NCBI GenBank assembly: GCA_964583765.1
Contig: CAZOWW010000017.1
Location: 1 to 59,442 of the forward strand
Source of the DNA: CAZOWW01 sp964583765
GTDB taxonomy: Bacteria > Actinomycetota > Actinomycetes > Actinomycetales > Kineosporiaceae
Direction of reading: 5' to 3'
Length of the DNA stretch: 59,442 nucleotides
Part shown: positions 16,923-25,014 of the stretch, piece after piece
Numbering within the stretch: the first letter of the stretch is position 1
Layout of the letters: every line of letters begins with the position of its first letter
Translations under genes and position numbers: made by a program
Notes under the pieces: model-generated
What the model was told of the DNA's origin: nothing
Seen by the model: the letters and a program-made list of their open reading frames with translations, nothing else
Databases searched by the model: none

Positions 16923-17138
16923 ATGATCCAATACCTGCTCGTCGCTGCCCGGATCCACACCCACCAGCTGAGCACCAGCTTCCGCCGGCGCCACGACCGC
17001 CCCGAAACACTGGAGCCCGATGCGGGGGTCTCGACCCTCGAACTGGTCATCATCGCGCTGGGACTGATGGCGATCGCCGCGCTGCTGGTCGCCGGCCTGA
17101 CCGCGGCCGTCCGTTCCCGCATCGCCCAACTGGGATGA
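16923..17138 (+). CDS. small Flp-type prepilin-like protein
   Basis: A 71-residue protein with the features of a class IV prepilin: a cytoplasmic leader, then GVSTLELVIIALGLMAIAAL with a glutamate five residues into the hydrophobic helix (LELVI) and a helix ending VAGLTAAVRSR. It would be the major or minor structural subunit of the Tad pilus. AGGAG lies about 6 bases before the ATG. It overlaps the following TadE-like gene by ATGA. No prepilin peptidase gene (TadV/CpaA) is visible in the window, so processing must be supplied from elsewhere. Confidence 0.8.
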   Translation: MIQYLLVAARIHTHQLSTSFRRRHDRPETLEPDAGVSTLELVIIALGLMAIAALLVAGLTAAVRSRIAQLG

Positions 17139-17635
17139 CCACGCCGCCACCCGCCCCTACCGGCAGCCGTCCCCGCGAACCTCGACGCCGCGCCTGCCCC
17201 ACGCCTGTCGACGGTGCTGTCCGCCGGCACCGGCGGGCCGGTGAACCTTCTGGGGAGCGGGGGTCGGTGACCCTGGAACTGGCGGTCCTGGGGCCGGTGC
17301 TGCTGCTGGTCATCTTCGCCGTGGTCCAGGCGGCCCTGTACTTCCACGCCCGGTCCCTGGCCCTGGCCGCAGCCACCGAGGGCGCCAATGCGGCCCGCGC
17401 CCACGGCGCCACTCCCGGGGCCGGGACCGCCCGGGCCCACGACTTCCTGGACCGCGCCGCCCGCGGCACCCTCACCCAGATCACGGTCACCGAGAGGGAC
17501 CCGGGCCCCGAACGGGTCCGCGTCCACGTCACCGGAACCGTCCTGTCGGTCCTGCCCCTGCTGCCCGACCTGCACGTGGACCAGGCCGCCCAGGTCGACC
17601 GGGAACACCTCACGACCCCCACCGCCCGGCCATGA
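17135..17635 (+). CDS. TadE-like pseudopilin
   Basis: A 166-residue pseudopilin. After a 42-residue basic and proline-rich leader comes GSVTLELAVLGPVLLLVIFA, the TadE signature with a glutamate near the start of the membrane helix, followed by QAALYFHARSLALAAATEGA. The exported part is short and ends VDQAAQVDREH. It overlaps both neighbours by ATGA. It probably helps initiate or anchor the pilus. Confidence 0.85.
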   Translation: MTTPPPAPTGSRPREPRRRACPTPVDGAVRRHRRAGEPSGERGSVTLELAVLGPVLLLVIFAVVQAALYFHARSLALAAATEGANAARAHGATPGAGTARAHDFLDRAARGTLTQITVTERDPGPERVRVHVTGTVLSVLPLLPDLHVDQAAQVDREHLTTPTARP

Positions 17636-18222
17636 CCACCCCGACAGCACCGCCACCCCACGCGGCGCCTGCCCCGGTCTCGGCCCGAGCATCGGTCCCG
17701 ATCCACGAACTGGGGGGACCGCGATCGCGTACCCGCCTTCGAGGCATGCGGCATCGGTGCGGCCTGGCGAGGTCATTGCGTGGGCGGGCCAGTCCCGGTG
17801 ATGACCGAGGCAGCATGACCCTGGAGCTGGCGGTCCTGGCCCCGGCGCTGCTCGTGCTCGTCTCGCTGGTCATCCTCGCCGGGCGCCTGGAGGTCGCCTC
17901 CGGCGTGGTGGAACAGGCCGCCGCAGCGGCCGCCCGCTCGGCGTCCCTGGCCCGCGACCCCGCCACCGCCCAACAGGACGCCACAGCGGTGGCCCGCACC
18001 GAACTGGCCGCCAGGGGCCTGCGCTGCACCGGCGTGCGGGTGGACCTGGACCTGCACGGGTTCGCGGTCCCGGTCGGACAACCCGCCCAGGTGGCCGCGC
18101 GGGTGACCTGCACCCTGTCGCTGTCCGGACTCGGGCCGGTCCCCGGGCTGCCCGGCACCAAGACCCTCACTGCCCGCGCCGTGAGCGTGCTGGACGAATA
18201 CCGCGCAAGGACCGATCCATGA
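17632..18222 (+). CDS. second TadE-like pseudopilin
   Basis: A 196-residue pseudopilin. The signature DRGSMTLELAVLAPALLVLV begins near residue 58 after a long basic leader; GRLEVASGVVEQAAAAAARS follows. The C-terminal part has two cysteines (LRCTGVRVDL and VTCTLSLSG) that could form a disulphide outside the membrane. It overlaps its neighbours by ATGA on both sides and is clearly a paralog of the gene before it. Confidence 0.85.
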   Translation: MTTPTAPPPHAAPAPVSARASVPIHELGGPRSRTRLRGMRHRCGLARSLRGRASPGDDRGSMTLELAVLAPALLVLVSLVILAGRLEVASGVVEQAAAAAARSASLARDPATAQQDATAVARTELAARGLRCTGVRVDLDLHGFAVPVGQPAQVAARVTCTLSLSGLGPVPGLPGTKTLTARAVSVLDEYRARTDP

Positions 18223-18785
18223 CCACCCCCCGAACCGGCACCTGCATGGCCGATCCGCCGGGGCACGAGGACCTGGAGTGCCCGCGTTCTTCGGGCAGGT
18301 CGTTGCCCCATCGGCAGCCCGATCCTGTCCGCGATGCGGGGTCGGTGACCCTGTTCCTGGTCATCTCCGTGCTCGGGCTGCTGGTCCTGGTGGGCCTGGT
18401 CGTGGACGGCGGCGCGAAGATCCGGGCGATCCAGCGCGCCGATGCCCTGGCCGGTGAGGCCGCCCGCGCGGCCGGGCAGGCCATCAACACCCCCGCCGCG
18501 ATCACCGGCCAAGCCCGCACCGTCGACCGCCACGCGGCCCTGGCCGCCGCCCAGACCTTCCTACGCACCAACCACGTCACCGGCACAGCCACCGTGGTCA
18601 ACGGCGGGGCCAGCGTGCAGGTCCAGGTCCGCATCAGCACGCCCACCGTGTTCCTCGGCCTGATCGGCATCAACCACACCACGGTGACCGGCCAGGCCAC
18701 CGCCGACCTGATCACCACCAGCAACACCCAGGCCGCAGGTCTGGGCGTCTACCCCGTCTTGGCGGGGATGAGGAGGACATCGTGA
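18219..18785 (+). CDS. TadG-like minor pilin-associated protein
   Basis: A 188-residue protein with DAGSVTLFLVISVLGLLVLV (about residues 40-59), then VDGGAKIRAIQRADALAGEA. This is the form of the TadG N-terminal segment, but it lacks the von Willebrand domain of full-length TadG. The glutamate of the pseudopilins is replaced by phenylalanine. The extracellular part is threonine- and valine-rich. It overlaps the previous gene (ATGA) and the next (GTGA). Confidence 0.78.
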   Translation: MTTPRTGTCMADPPGHEDLECPRSSGRSLPHRQPDPVRDAGSVTLFLVISVLGLLVLVGLVVDGGAKIRAIQRADALAGEAARAAGQAINTPAAITGQARTVDRHAALAAAQTFLRTNHVTGTATVVNGGASVQVQVRISTPTVFLGLIGINHTTVTGQATADLITTSNTQAAGLGVYPVLAGMRRTS

Positions 18786-21700
18786 GCCCCTCCACGCACC
18801 GCCCACTCCCGCGGACCCAGCCTGGCCAACGCACCGGCGGCGATGTCGCCGCCGGCCTGGGGGCCCTGCTGGTCCTGGTCGCAATCGTGGCCGGCCTGCC
18901 CGTCCTGCTCTCGATCGTGGCCCCCGCCCACCTACCCACCCACGCCCCCACCTGGGGACAGATCCACGACGCGCTCCTGCGCCCGGACGACGGCAGCCTG
19001 TTCCTGGGCTCCCTCAAGGTGGTCGCCTGGACCGGATGGGCCTGGCTCGTCCTGGCCGTGGCTGTGGAGACCCTCGCCGCGCTGCGGGGCCTGCCCGCAC
19101 CCCGCCACCCCAGCCTGGGCCTGGCCCAACCCGCAGCCGCCTCCCTGATCGCCACGATCACCGTCCTGCTGTCCGCCCCGACTGGGCAGACCGGCACCAC
19201 CGCCCCGGCGCGGGCGGTAGCCACCGTTCTGCACGAGATCCCCACCGCCTTCACCACCGACCCCGCCGGGCACCACGGCACCCTGACCCGACCAGCACCC
19301 CCGAGCCCCGCGCCGACCAGCCACCCGACCACCACAGCTGCCTCCGCGACGTCCCGAGCCCATGCCGGCGAGGGCGGGTTGGAGGTCACGGTCCATCGGG
19401 GCGAGACCCTGTGGTCCCTGGCCGAGAAGCACCTGGGGGACGGGACCCGGTTCCGCGAGATCGCCCACGCCAACTACGGGCGCCCCCAACCCGACGGACG
19501 CACCCTGACCGAGACCCACTGGATCCGCCCCGGCTGGACCCTGCGCATCCCCGGCGCCACCCAACCAGCCGCCCAGGAGTCCTCCGAGGGCTCTTCCCCC
19601 GGACCAGGGCAGGTGAACTCAGTCCACGACCCCGACACGACGACCTACGTGGTCCGGCCCGGGGACACCCTGTGGGACATCGCCCAGACCCACCTGGGCG
19701 ACGGGACCCGCTACCCCCAGATCGCCCAGGACAGCCGCGACATCACCCAACCCGACGGCGCCCACCTGCAGGACCCCGACCTCATCCGCCCCGGCTGGGA
19801 ACTACGCCTACCCCACGAACAAGACCATCCGGCAGCAGGCCAGGATCCCGCCACGGCGCCCCCGAAGGCCGCCGCTTCCGCCCCGTCCACCGCGCCCGGC
19901 AGCCAGCGCTGGCAGCTGGCGATCCCCGATCCCGTCCCTTCCGCCACGTCCCCCGCTGCGGGCCACGCCTCCGTCCCGGAGCCCTCGGCTGCTGGGCGGG
20001 CCGCACCGGTGATCCCCGCCCACCCCGGAGTCCCGATCGTCGGAGTGAAGCCACCCGCGGCCATTTCGTGGCCGGCCTCCGTGCCGACAGGCAGAGCCGG
20101 CTCGGGCGTCGGAGCACGGGAGAGCGTCTCGCCACAGATCCCAGGTGACCAGGACGGCTCCCCGCACACAGATAGTGACGGCGAGCAGGGTGTGCGGGTG
20201 CCTGGTGGCTGGATGGACTACCCCATGGCCGCGGCCCTGGCCATCCTGGCCGCCAGGGTGTGGCTCTGGCGGCGTCACCGCCACGCCTACACCCCCGAGG
20301 ATCTGCTCACCCGCCCGGGAGAGGGCGATGAGGACCTGGTCGAGCTCCCGACGGTGATCACCCGGTCCCGGGCCGTGGTCCGCGCGCACGCCCCCGCCCT
20401 GCTGGACCCGCCCGACCCCGGGCCCACCGTCGCGGAGTACCTGGCCGCTCGGCGCGCCCACAGCGCTGGCTCCCGGCAGGAGCGCACCGGCGCCATCCCC
20501 GGGTTGGTGTTGCCGCCGGTCGGGCCTGATGCCCTGGACCTGACCGGCCTTGCTGCTCAGGACCGTGGCGGGATCACCCTGGGTGGGCCAGGCGCCCTTG
20601 ATGCCGCGCGTGCCCTGCTCGTGGCCGCCGTGGCCTCCGGTGGGGTCCACGACCCGTTCGCGGGGACTCAGGTGGTCATCCCCGCGGACCTGGCCTCCCG
20701 GCTCCTGGCGCCCCCGGCCCTTGCCACAGGTGACCTTGCATCCGGATCCGGGCCCGGCCGCGAGGCCCACGAGCCTGCCCCCTCGGGCGAGGAGGTGCCC
20801 GAAGTGCTGGGGGGCGTCGAACGCGCCCAGGTGGTCGCCGATCTGCCCGCGGGCTTGGCCCACGTCGAACGGGAACTGGTCGAGCGGCGCCGGACCCTGG
20901 CCGCGTACCAGGTGCGCGACCGCGTAGAACTGCACGAGACGGATCCGCTCGCCGAGCCGATGCCGCTGCTGATCCTGCTCACCGACACGCCCGCACCGGA
21001 CCTGTGCGAGCGGTTGGCCGCCCTGAGCGGGCCCGGCGCCCCGGCCGGGATCAGCATCGTCGTCCTGGGCGACCAGGCATGGCACCCGGGAACCAGCGTG
21101 GACGTCCAGGCCGACGGGCACCTGACCCGGCACGAACCGTCCGAGGATCCCAGCGGCGCGAACGGGAACGGTGCCGGGTCTCGGGTGGCGGTCCTGAACA
21201 TCGACGCCGCGTGGCAGGCCCTTGCCGCGCTGCGCGAGGCTCGCACCGGCGTGCGCACACCCGAGCCCGAGAACGTCCCGAGGAACCCGGACCCCGGCTC
21301 GCACGGGGCCGGGGTCATCGCCGCGATGAACGGAACCGCCGCGCAGTTGGTGCCTTCGGCGCCTGCGGAGCCCTTGGCGTCCGTCCCCGGGCCGAGCGCC
21401 GTGGAGCCCTCGGCTGCGGGTGAAGACCCCGGTGCGGGCCCGGTGCCCGATCAGCGGGTGCGGGTCCGTGTGCTGGGCTCCCCGGTCATCTGGGATCGGG
21501 ACGGTGCCCCGGTCACCCACATGCGCAGCCGCGCGATCGAGATCATGGTCCTGCTCTCGGTCCGCCGCGCGGGCTCCGTGTTGAACAACATCATGGATGC
21601 CCTGTGGCCCGCCGCGACCATGACCCAGGCCTCCCAGTGCCTGTCCACCGAGACCGCCCGACTCCGCAAGGCCATCCGCCAGGTCGCCGGTGACCCCGAG

Positions 21701-22252
21701 ATCCAGCCGGTGGTCAACACCGGCAGTCACTACCACCTGAACCCCGAGGTGGTCCGCGTGGACCTGTGGGACTTCACCGACGCCCTGCGCCGCGCCGAGG
21801 CCGAACAGATCGCAGGGCCTGGCCTCAGCGACCCGGCTGGGCGGCGGGCCCGGCGGATCGCCGCGCTGCGCGAGGCCCTGGAGATCGCTGACGGGCAGTG
21901 CCTGGCCGACGGAACGAAGTACGAGTGGATCGCCGGGCCCCGCGAACGCGTCCGGCGACTGCTGCTGCGCACCCACGTGACCCTGGTCGATCTGCTCACC
22001 GAAGCGGGCGAGCACGCTGAGGCCGCCCAGGTGGTTCTGGCCGCGGTCGACCTCGACCCGGCCAACGAAGAGATCACCCGTACGGCGATGAGCGCCCTGG
22101 CAGCGGCGGGCCGGGGCGCCGAGATCCCGGCCCAGCTACGCCGTCTGCGCACCGTGCTGGAGGACCTGGACCTGGAACCCTCGCCGGAGACCACCGCACT
22201 GGCCCAACGGCTGGACCCTGGACCACCTTCCCCACACGGGGACCGGATGTAG
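18782..22252 (+). CDS. membrane-spanning LysM and BTAD (SARP-like) protein
   Basis: A 1156-residue protein. Three hydrophobic segments occupy about residues 21-48, 80-100 and 120-135. Two LysM-like repeats follow (VTVHRGETLWSLAEKHLGDG at about 202 and TTYVVRPGDTLWDIAQTHLG at about 285), each ending in IRPGW. After a disordered stretch there is one more membrane segment (DYPMAAALAILAARVWLW, about 478-497). The C-terminal 260 residues are a winged-helix plus BTAD module like that of SARP regulators (RVRVLGSPVIW, RSRAIEIMVLLSVRRAGSV, then TPR-like helices with VDLDPANEEITRTAMSA). LysM binds peptidoglycan, so it could link wall sensing to a cytoplasmic DNA-binding or scaffold domain; this is inferred. 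The GTG start overlaps the previous stop. It ends the Tad operon. Confidence 0.85.
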   Translation: MSPSTHRPLPRTQPGQRTGGDVAAGLGALLVLVAIVAGLPVLLSIVAPAHLPTHAPTWGQIHDALLRPDDGSLFLGSLKVVAWTGWAWLVLAVAVETLAALRGLPAPRHPSLGLAQPAAASLIATITVLLSAPTGQTGTTAPARAVATVLHEIPTAFTTDPAGHHGTLTRPAPPSPAPTSHPTTTAASATSRAHAGEGGLEVTVHRGETLWSLAEKHLGDGTRFREIAHANYGRPQPDGRTLTETHWIRPGWTLRIPGATQPAAQESSEGSSPGPGQVNSVHDPDTTTYVVRPGDTLWDIAQTHLGDGTRYPQIAQDSRDITQPDGAHLQDPDLIRPGWELRLPHEQDHPAAGQDPATAPPKAAASAPSTAPGSQRWQLAIPDPVPSATSPAAGHASVPEPSAAGRAAPVIPAHPGVPIVGVKPPAAISWPASVPTGRAGSGVGARESVSPQIPGDQDGSPHTDSDGEQGVRVPGGWMDYPMAAALAILAARVWLWRRHRHAYTPEDLLTRPGEGDEDLVELPTVITRSRAVVRAHAPALLDPPDPGPTVAEYLAARRAHSAGSRQERTGAIPGLVLPPVGPDALDLTGLAAQDRGGITLGGPGALDAARALLVAAVASGGVHDPFAGTQVVIPADLASRLLAPPALATGDLASGSGPGREAHEPAPSGEEVPEVLGGVERAQVVADLPAGLAHVERELVERRRTLAAYQVRDRVELHETDPLAEPMPLLILLTDTPAPDLCERLAALSGPGAPAGISIVVLGDQAWHPGTSVDVQADGHLTRHEPSEDPSGANGNGAGSRVAVLNIDAAWQALAALREARTGVRTPEPENVPRNPDPGSHGAGVIAAMNGTAAQLVPSAPAEPLASVPGPSAVEPSAAGEDPGAGPVPDQRVRVRVLGSPVIWDRDGAPVTHMRSRAIEIMVLLSVRRAGSVLNNIMDALWPAATMTQASQCLSTETARLRKAIRQVAGDPEIQPVVNTGSHYHLNPEVVRVDLWDFTDALRRAEAEQIAGPGLSDPAGRRARRIAALREALEIADGQCLADGTKYEWIAGPRERVRRLLLRTHVTLVDLLTEAGEHAEAAQVVLAAVDLDPANEEITRTAMSALAAAGRGAEIPAQLRRLRTVLEDLDLEPSPETTALAQRLDPGPPSPHGDRM

Positions 22253-22535
22253 GAGGGCCGTGTGCCTCGTCCACTGGCCACAGTCCGGGTGGCCCGGGCT
22301 GCCTCGACATAGACCCGACGGGACAGCGGATGTTCGGGCCCCCCGGGGAGCGACCTCGCGATCCGGGTCACCCGATCAACCGCGTTGTCGTGGACGCCAG
22401 TTGCGGTCGGCGGCGTGCGCGGACCGTTCCCGGCTGGGCCGGCCGTGCGGGCCAGGGATGTGGGGAAGGTCCACCGGGCGAGCACGCGGGCTGCTGTGAG
22501 GCAGACTCGTTCCCAGTCCACAGGGAGGCCCTGTC
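22253..22535. other. intergenic stretch after the Tad operon
   Basis: Open frames exist on both strands, but none has a good start or recognisable product. I see no strong hairpin that would end the Tad operon. Confidence 0.4.
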
Positions 22536-23066
22536 GTGCCGATGCCGCCGTTCCTGGCCGACCTGCGCGGGCGGGTCGGCCACGCCGAACTGCTCCTGCC
22601 CACCGTCTGCGCGTTGGTGTTCGACTCCTCCGGGCGGCTGCTGCTGGGACGACGAGCCGACACCGGGACGTGGGCGCTCGTCGGCGGCTTGGTGGAGCCG
22701 GGCGAACAGGTCGCCGACGCCGTGGTCCGGGAGGTCCACTAAGAAACCTCCCTGCTCGTGCGCCCGGACAGGATCACCGGCGTCTACACCGACGCCGGCA
22801 TCCGCTACCCCAACGGGGACCGTGTCTGCTACGTCGTCACCGTCTTCCGCTGCACCCCCCTGCGTGGCACGCCACGGGTCAACGACGACGAGTCCCTCGC
22901 CGTCGCCTACTTCCCGCTGGACGACCTTCCGCCGCTGGTACCCGTGCACCGACAGCGCGTCCAGGACGCCACGGCAGGGCGAAGCGAAGCCGTGTTCACC
23001 CCGCCCCGGATCCTGCCCCCAGCGCCCGAGGCACACCTCCGCGACCTCCAGGACCCTGGGGCCTGA
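22536..23066 (+). pseudogene. Nudix hydrolase interrupted by an in-frame TAA
   Basis: Two reading frames in the same phase make one Nudix protein of about 176 residues: VCALVFDSSGRLLLGRRADT, then GGLVEPGEQVADAVVREVH, then a stop (TAA 22740-22742), then ETSLLVRPDRITGVYTDAG and a normal C-terminal half (VCYVVTVFRCTPLRG). The stop stands exactly where the box needs its first catalytic glutamate (REVHEETGL would be expected), so GAA to TAA is the simplest change; the glycine of the box is also serine. GTG at 22536 has GGGAGG upstream. The gene is either recently inactivated or read through, or there is a sequencing error. Confidence 0.85.
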
Positions 23067-23227
23067 CGATCCGCTTCCCGGGCGCGGTGCGGGCCTTCCT
23101 GGCCGCACACGCGCACACGTGCGTACGCGAGCCTGGGCACCCGGGACCATGGTCACGTACCACCAGAGGCCGCCTACCTGAGCGTTCACCTGGTTGGCGG
23201 CCCCGTCGGGGCGGGTGAACAAGCCGT

Positions 23228-23725
23228 TCAGGCGCTGGTGTCCACTGCCCCGCCCAGTCCGAACAGGGCGGCTTCGGCGCTCTGGCTCGTGCTGGTCGTG
23301 GGCGTCGTGGTGGCCTGGCTTTCGTGGTGTCGGTGGTGGTGGGACCTCTCGACATGATCGGCGATCTTGTTGGCGATGTCGTCGAGGCTCGGACCAGTGG
23401 TCGAAGCCGTGCCGGTCGTCGAGGTCGTACCGCCGGAGGCGCTGGCGGCCGTGGTGGATCCGTCGGTGGTGCCGGCGGAGGACAGCGCGGACTTGATGGT
23501 GGCGACCAGGTCGTCGCGGGAGAGCCCCTTCGCCTTGGCCACGTCGGCCAGGCTCTTGCCGGAGTCGAGTTGGCTCTTGAGGTCCTGGCTGGACATGCCC
23601 AGCTTGTCGGCGACCGCGGACAGAACCTTGGCCGGCATCCCGTGCCGGTGGTGGTTGCTCGTCCCCTCCACCCCGGTACTGGAGGACGTGCCGAACGGGT
23701 TGGAATTGATCGATGCCACGCTCAT
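23228..23725 (-). CDS. low-complexity protein with LGMS-GKSLADVA repeat (single-repeat paralog)
   Basis: A 165-residue protein beginning MSVASINSNPFG, with a helical repeat SAVADKLGMSSQDLKSQLDS followed by GKSLADVAKAKGLSRDDLVA and a threonine/serine/alanine-rich tail with the histidine cluster HHHRHH. No signal peptide. The repeat (LGhS..hL...L..GxSh..VA..KGhs...L) is a widespread actinobacterial motif of unknown role. The protein at 36629-37525 has the same start and two copies of the repeat. GAGG precedes the ATG. It forms a single-gene unit with repeated TGTGATTCC-type sites upstream. Confidence 0.75.
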   Translation of the reverse strand: MSVASINSNPFGTSSSTGVEGTSNHHRHGMPAKVLSAVADKLGMSSQDLKSQLDSGKSLADVAKAKGLSRDDLVATIKSALSSAGTTDGSTTAASASGGTTSTTGTASTTGPSLDDIANKIADHVERSHHHRHHESQATTTPTTSTSQSAEAALFGLGGAVDTSA

Positions 23726-23745
23726 GGGAGACCTCGCTGGATGAC

Positions 23746-23792
23746 GGAATCACAGGAATCACACAGGGCGCAGGATCCGCCCGGTGTGATTC
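23746..23792. promoter_or_regulatory. TGTGATTC repeats upstream of the low-complexity gene
   Basis: GGAATCACA occurs twice in tandem (23746-23754, 23755-23763). GAATCACAC (23756-23764) also pairs with GTGTGATTC (23784-23792), with an inner GGGCG/CGCCC stem. The whole lies 20-67 bp before the ATG at 23725, a normal operator or leader position. Confidence 0.5.
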
Positions 23793-24133
23793 GTCGGCGC
23801 GTCGGTGCCATCGATGAGCGATTCCACATGATTCCCAGGTTGTTCGCAGGCGGAACCGTCGTGAACGGATGATCTGCGTCGGTTCTTGCCACGGGGCGAG
23901 GGGCGGTTTCCGTGGCTGCCTTTCTGTGGAATCCCTGTGGGAGTCGAATCCTTGGGCCGCGGAGGTGGGAAGAAGCGGCTCGGGCGGCCTGCGTCGTCGT
24001 GGCCGTGCCACGCCCGGATCCGGCAGGGGCGGGGGTTGTGTCGGCCGGCTGCCTGGGACAGGGCGCTCGCCCTGGAGTCGTTGCGGGCCGGTGCTGGCCG
24101 CACGCCGGCTGGGAGCCGCGTCCGGTCCGTGCG
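23793..24133. other. stretch with no recognisable gene
   Basis: No frame has both good third-position bias and a ribosome binding site. GGGCGAGGGGCGG and similar runs keep several frames open by composition only. Confidence 0.4.
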
Positions 24134-24244
24134 TCAGGGCGTGGCCTGGCCTGCGGTGGTGCGTCGGTGGGCTGTTGCCCCTGCCTCCAGCAGGGCGTGC
24201 CACACGTCGCCGGGGGTATGCCCTGCCCGTTCACGCGAGACCAC
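24134..24244 (-). pseudogene. 36-codon fragment, copy A of a repeated gene start
   Basis: A 36-residue frame (VVSRERAGHTPGDVWHALLE, then AGATAHRRTTAGQATP) from GTG at 24244 to TGA at 24134. It corresponds almost residue for residue to a frame starting at 35687 on the other strand (VVSLERAGHTPGDVLRALRE). Many of the base differences are synonymous (GAC/GAT, GAG/GAA, CAT/CAC, GCC/GCG), which suggests that both were once coding. The family is not recognised. Confidence 0.45.
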
Positions 24245-24332
24245 CCGGTCAGCGTTCGGTAACGCTATCGGCGCGCCCTGGAATCAACCCGGGATTGGAG
24301 GTGAACTCCTGGGAATCTTGGAGACCCGACGG
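24141..24332 (+). repeat. diverged inverted repeat, copy A
   Basis: About 190 bp that align with the reverse complement of 35600-35790. Shared blocks include GCAGGGC...GCCCTGC (24190-24226), the palindrome AGCGTT-N4-AACGCT (24251-24266) and CAACC(C/T)GGGATT. It covers a conserved short reading frame on one side and the start of a second, divergent frame on the other (TTGGAGACCCGACGG here, ATGGATACCCGGCGC in copy B). It is probably the duplicated divergent promoter region of a mobile-element gene pair. Confidence 0.75.
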
Positions 24333-24540
24333 GGGGCGGAAGCGTCCTGCCCACCCTCTCTTCGGCCCGGTTCGAGAGCTCACAATCAAGGGAACCGCTG
24401 GGGGTGTGAACAGCGACGGCCTCGTGCATCAATGTGATCCACGGCAGCGGGCGACATCCGGCGGTCGCGTCCGCGCCGAGGTCCGAGGCGGACCGGTGGG
24501 CCATGAGACACATCACCTGCGCATCGCCGCGGAACCAGGC

Positions 24541-25014
24541 TCACGCGCTGTCCGCGGTGAACGGGTCAGGCGAGCACGGCCGGGGTGCGTGGGGCAGGGT
24601 CGCGGCGGTCTCGTAGGTCTGGCGGATCAGGTGGGCGAGGTGATTGCCGGCGTCGGTGGGGTCCCAACGTTCCACGGTGATCTGAACGGCCAGCAGGAAC
24701 ACCCCGGCGATCACGCGGGGATACAGGTCCTCGGGAGCGCAACCCGTGCGCTGGCAGGTCCAGGCGATGATCTCGGGTTCGTAGACCCCGGTCGAGTTCG
24801 TCCACCGTCGATGCAGGGACGGTCCCGAGCGCGCCAAGTGCACGATAGAAGAGATCTCGGCCAGGTTGTCGAGCAGATACTGGATGTGGGCCTGGCCCAG
24901 GGCCTGCAACAGAGGCAGGGTGTCGGGTTGGGCGTCCAGGGCGGCCCTCAGTCGCGCGGCCCGTGTCCTGGGGAAGTCGTCCATGGGTAGATCTGCAGGA
25001 TCCTCGAGGGGCAT
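24541..25014 (-). CDS. TetR-family ligand-domain-like protein lacking the HTH
   Basis: A 157-residue protein whose body resembles the C-terminal ligand-binding half of TetR regulators: FPRTRAARLRAALDAQPDTL, then LLQALGQAHIQYLLDNLAEI, and VIAGVFLLAVQITVERWDPT with an ETAATLP end. The N-terminal helix-turn-helix normally found within the first 50 residues is absent, and I could not find it in the other frames upstream. GGAG lies 6 bases before the ATG at 25014, so the short form may be expressed; otherwise it is a truncated remnant. It would be unable to bind DNA as a TetR protein but might titrate a ligand or partner. Confidence 0.55.
   Translation of the reverse strand: MPLEDPADLPMDDFPRTRAARLRAALDAQPDTLPLLQALGQAHIQYLLDNLAEISSIVHLARSGPSLHRRWTNSTGVYEPEIIAWTCQRTGCAPEDLYPRVIAGVFLLAVQITVERWDPTDAGNHLAHLIRQTYETAATLPHAPRPCSPDPFTADSA

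Noticed and set aside
22330..23181. 283-codon frame overlapping the broken Nudix gene
   Set aside because: Different phase, proline/arginine/serine-rich product typical of a shadow; the Nudix frame has recognisable motifs.
24360..24390. GGTTCGAGAG reminiscent of a tRNA T-loop
   Set aside because: No matching acceptor, D or anticodon stems around it; no tRNA gene found in the window.
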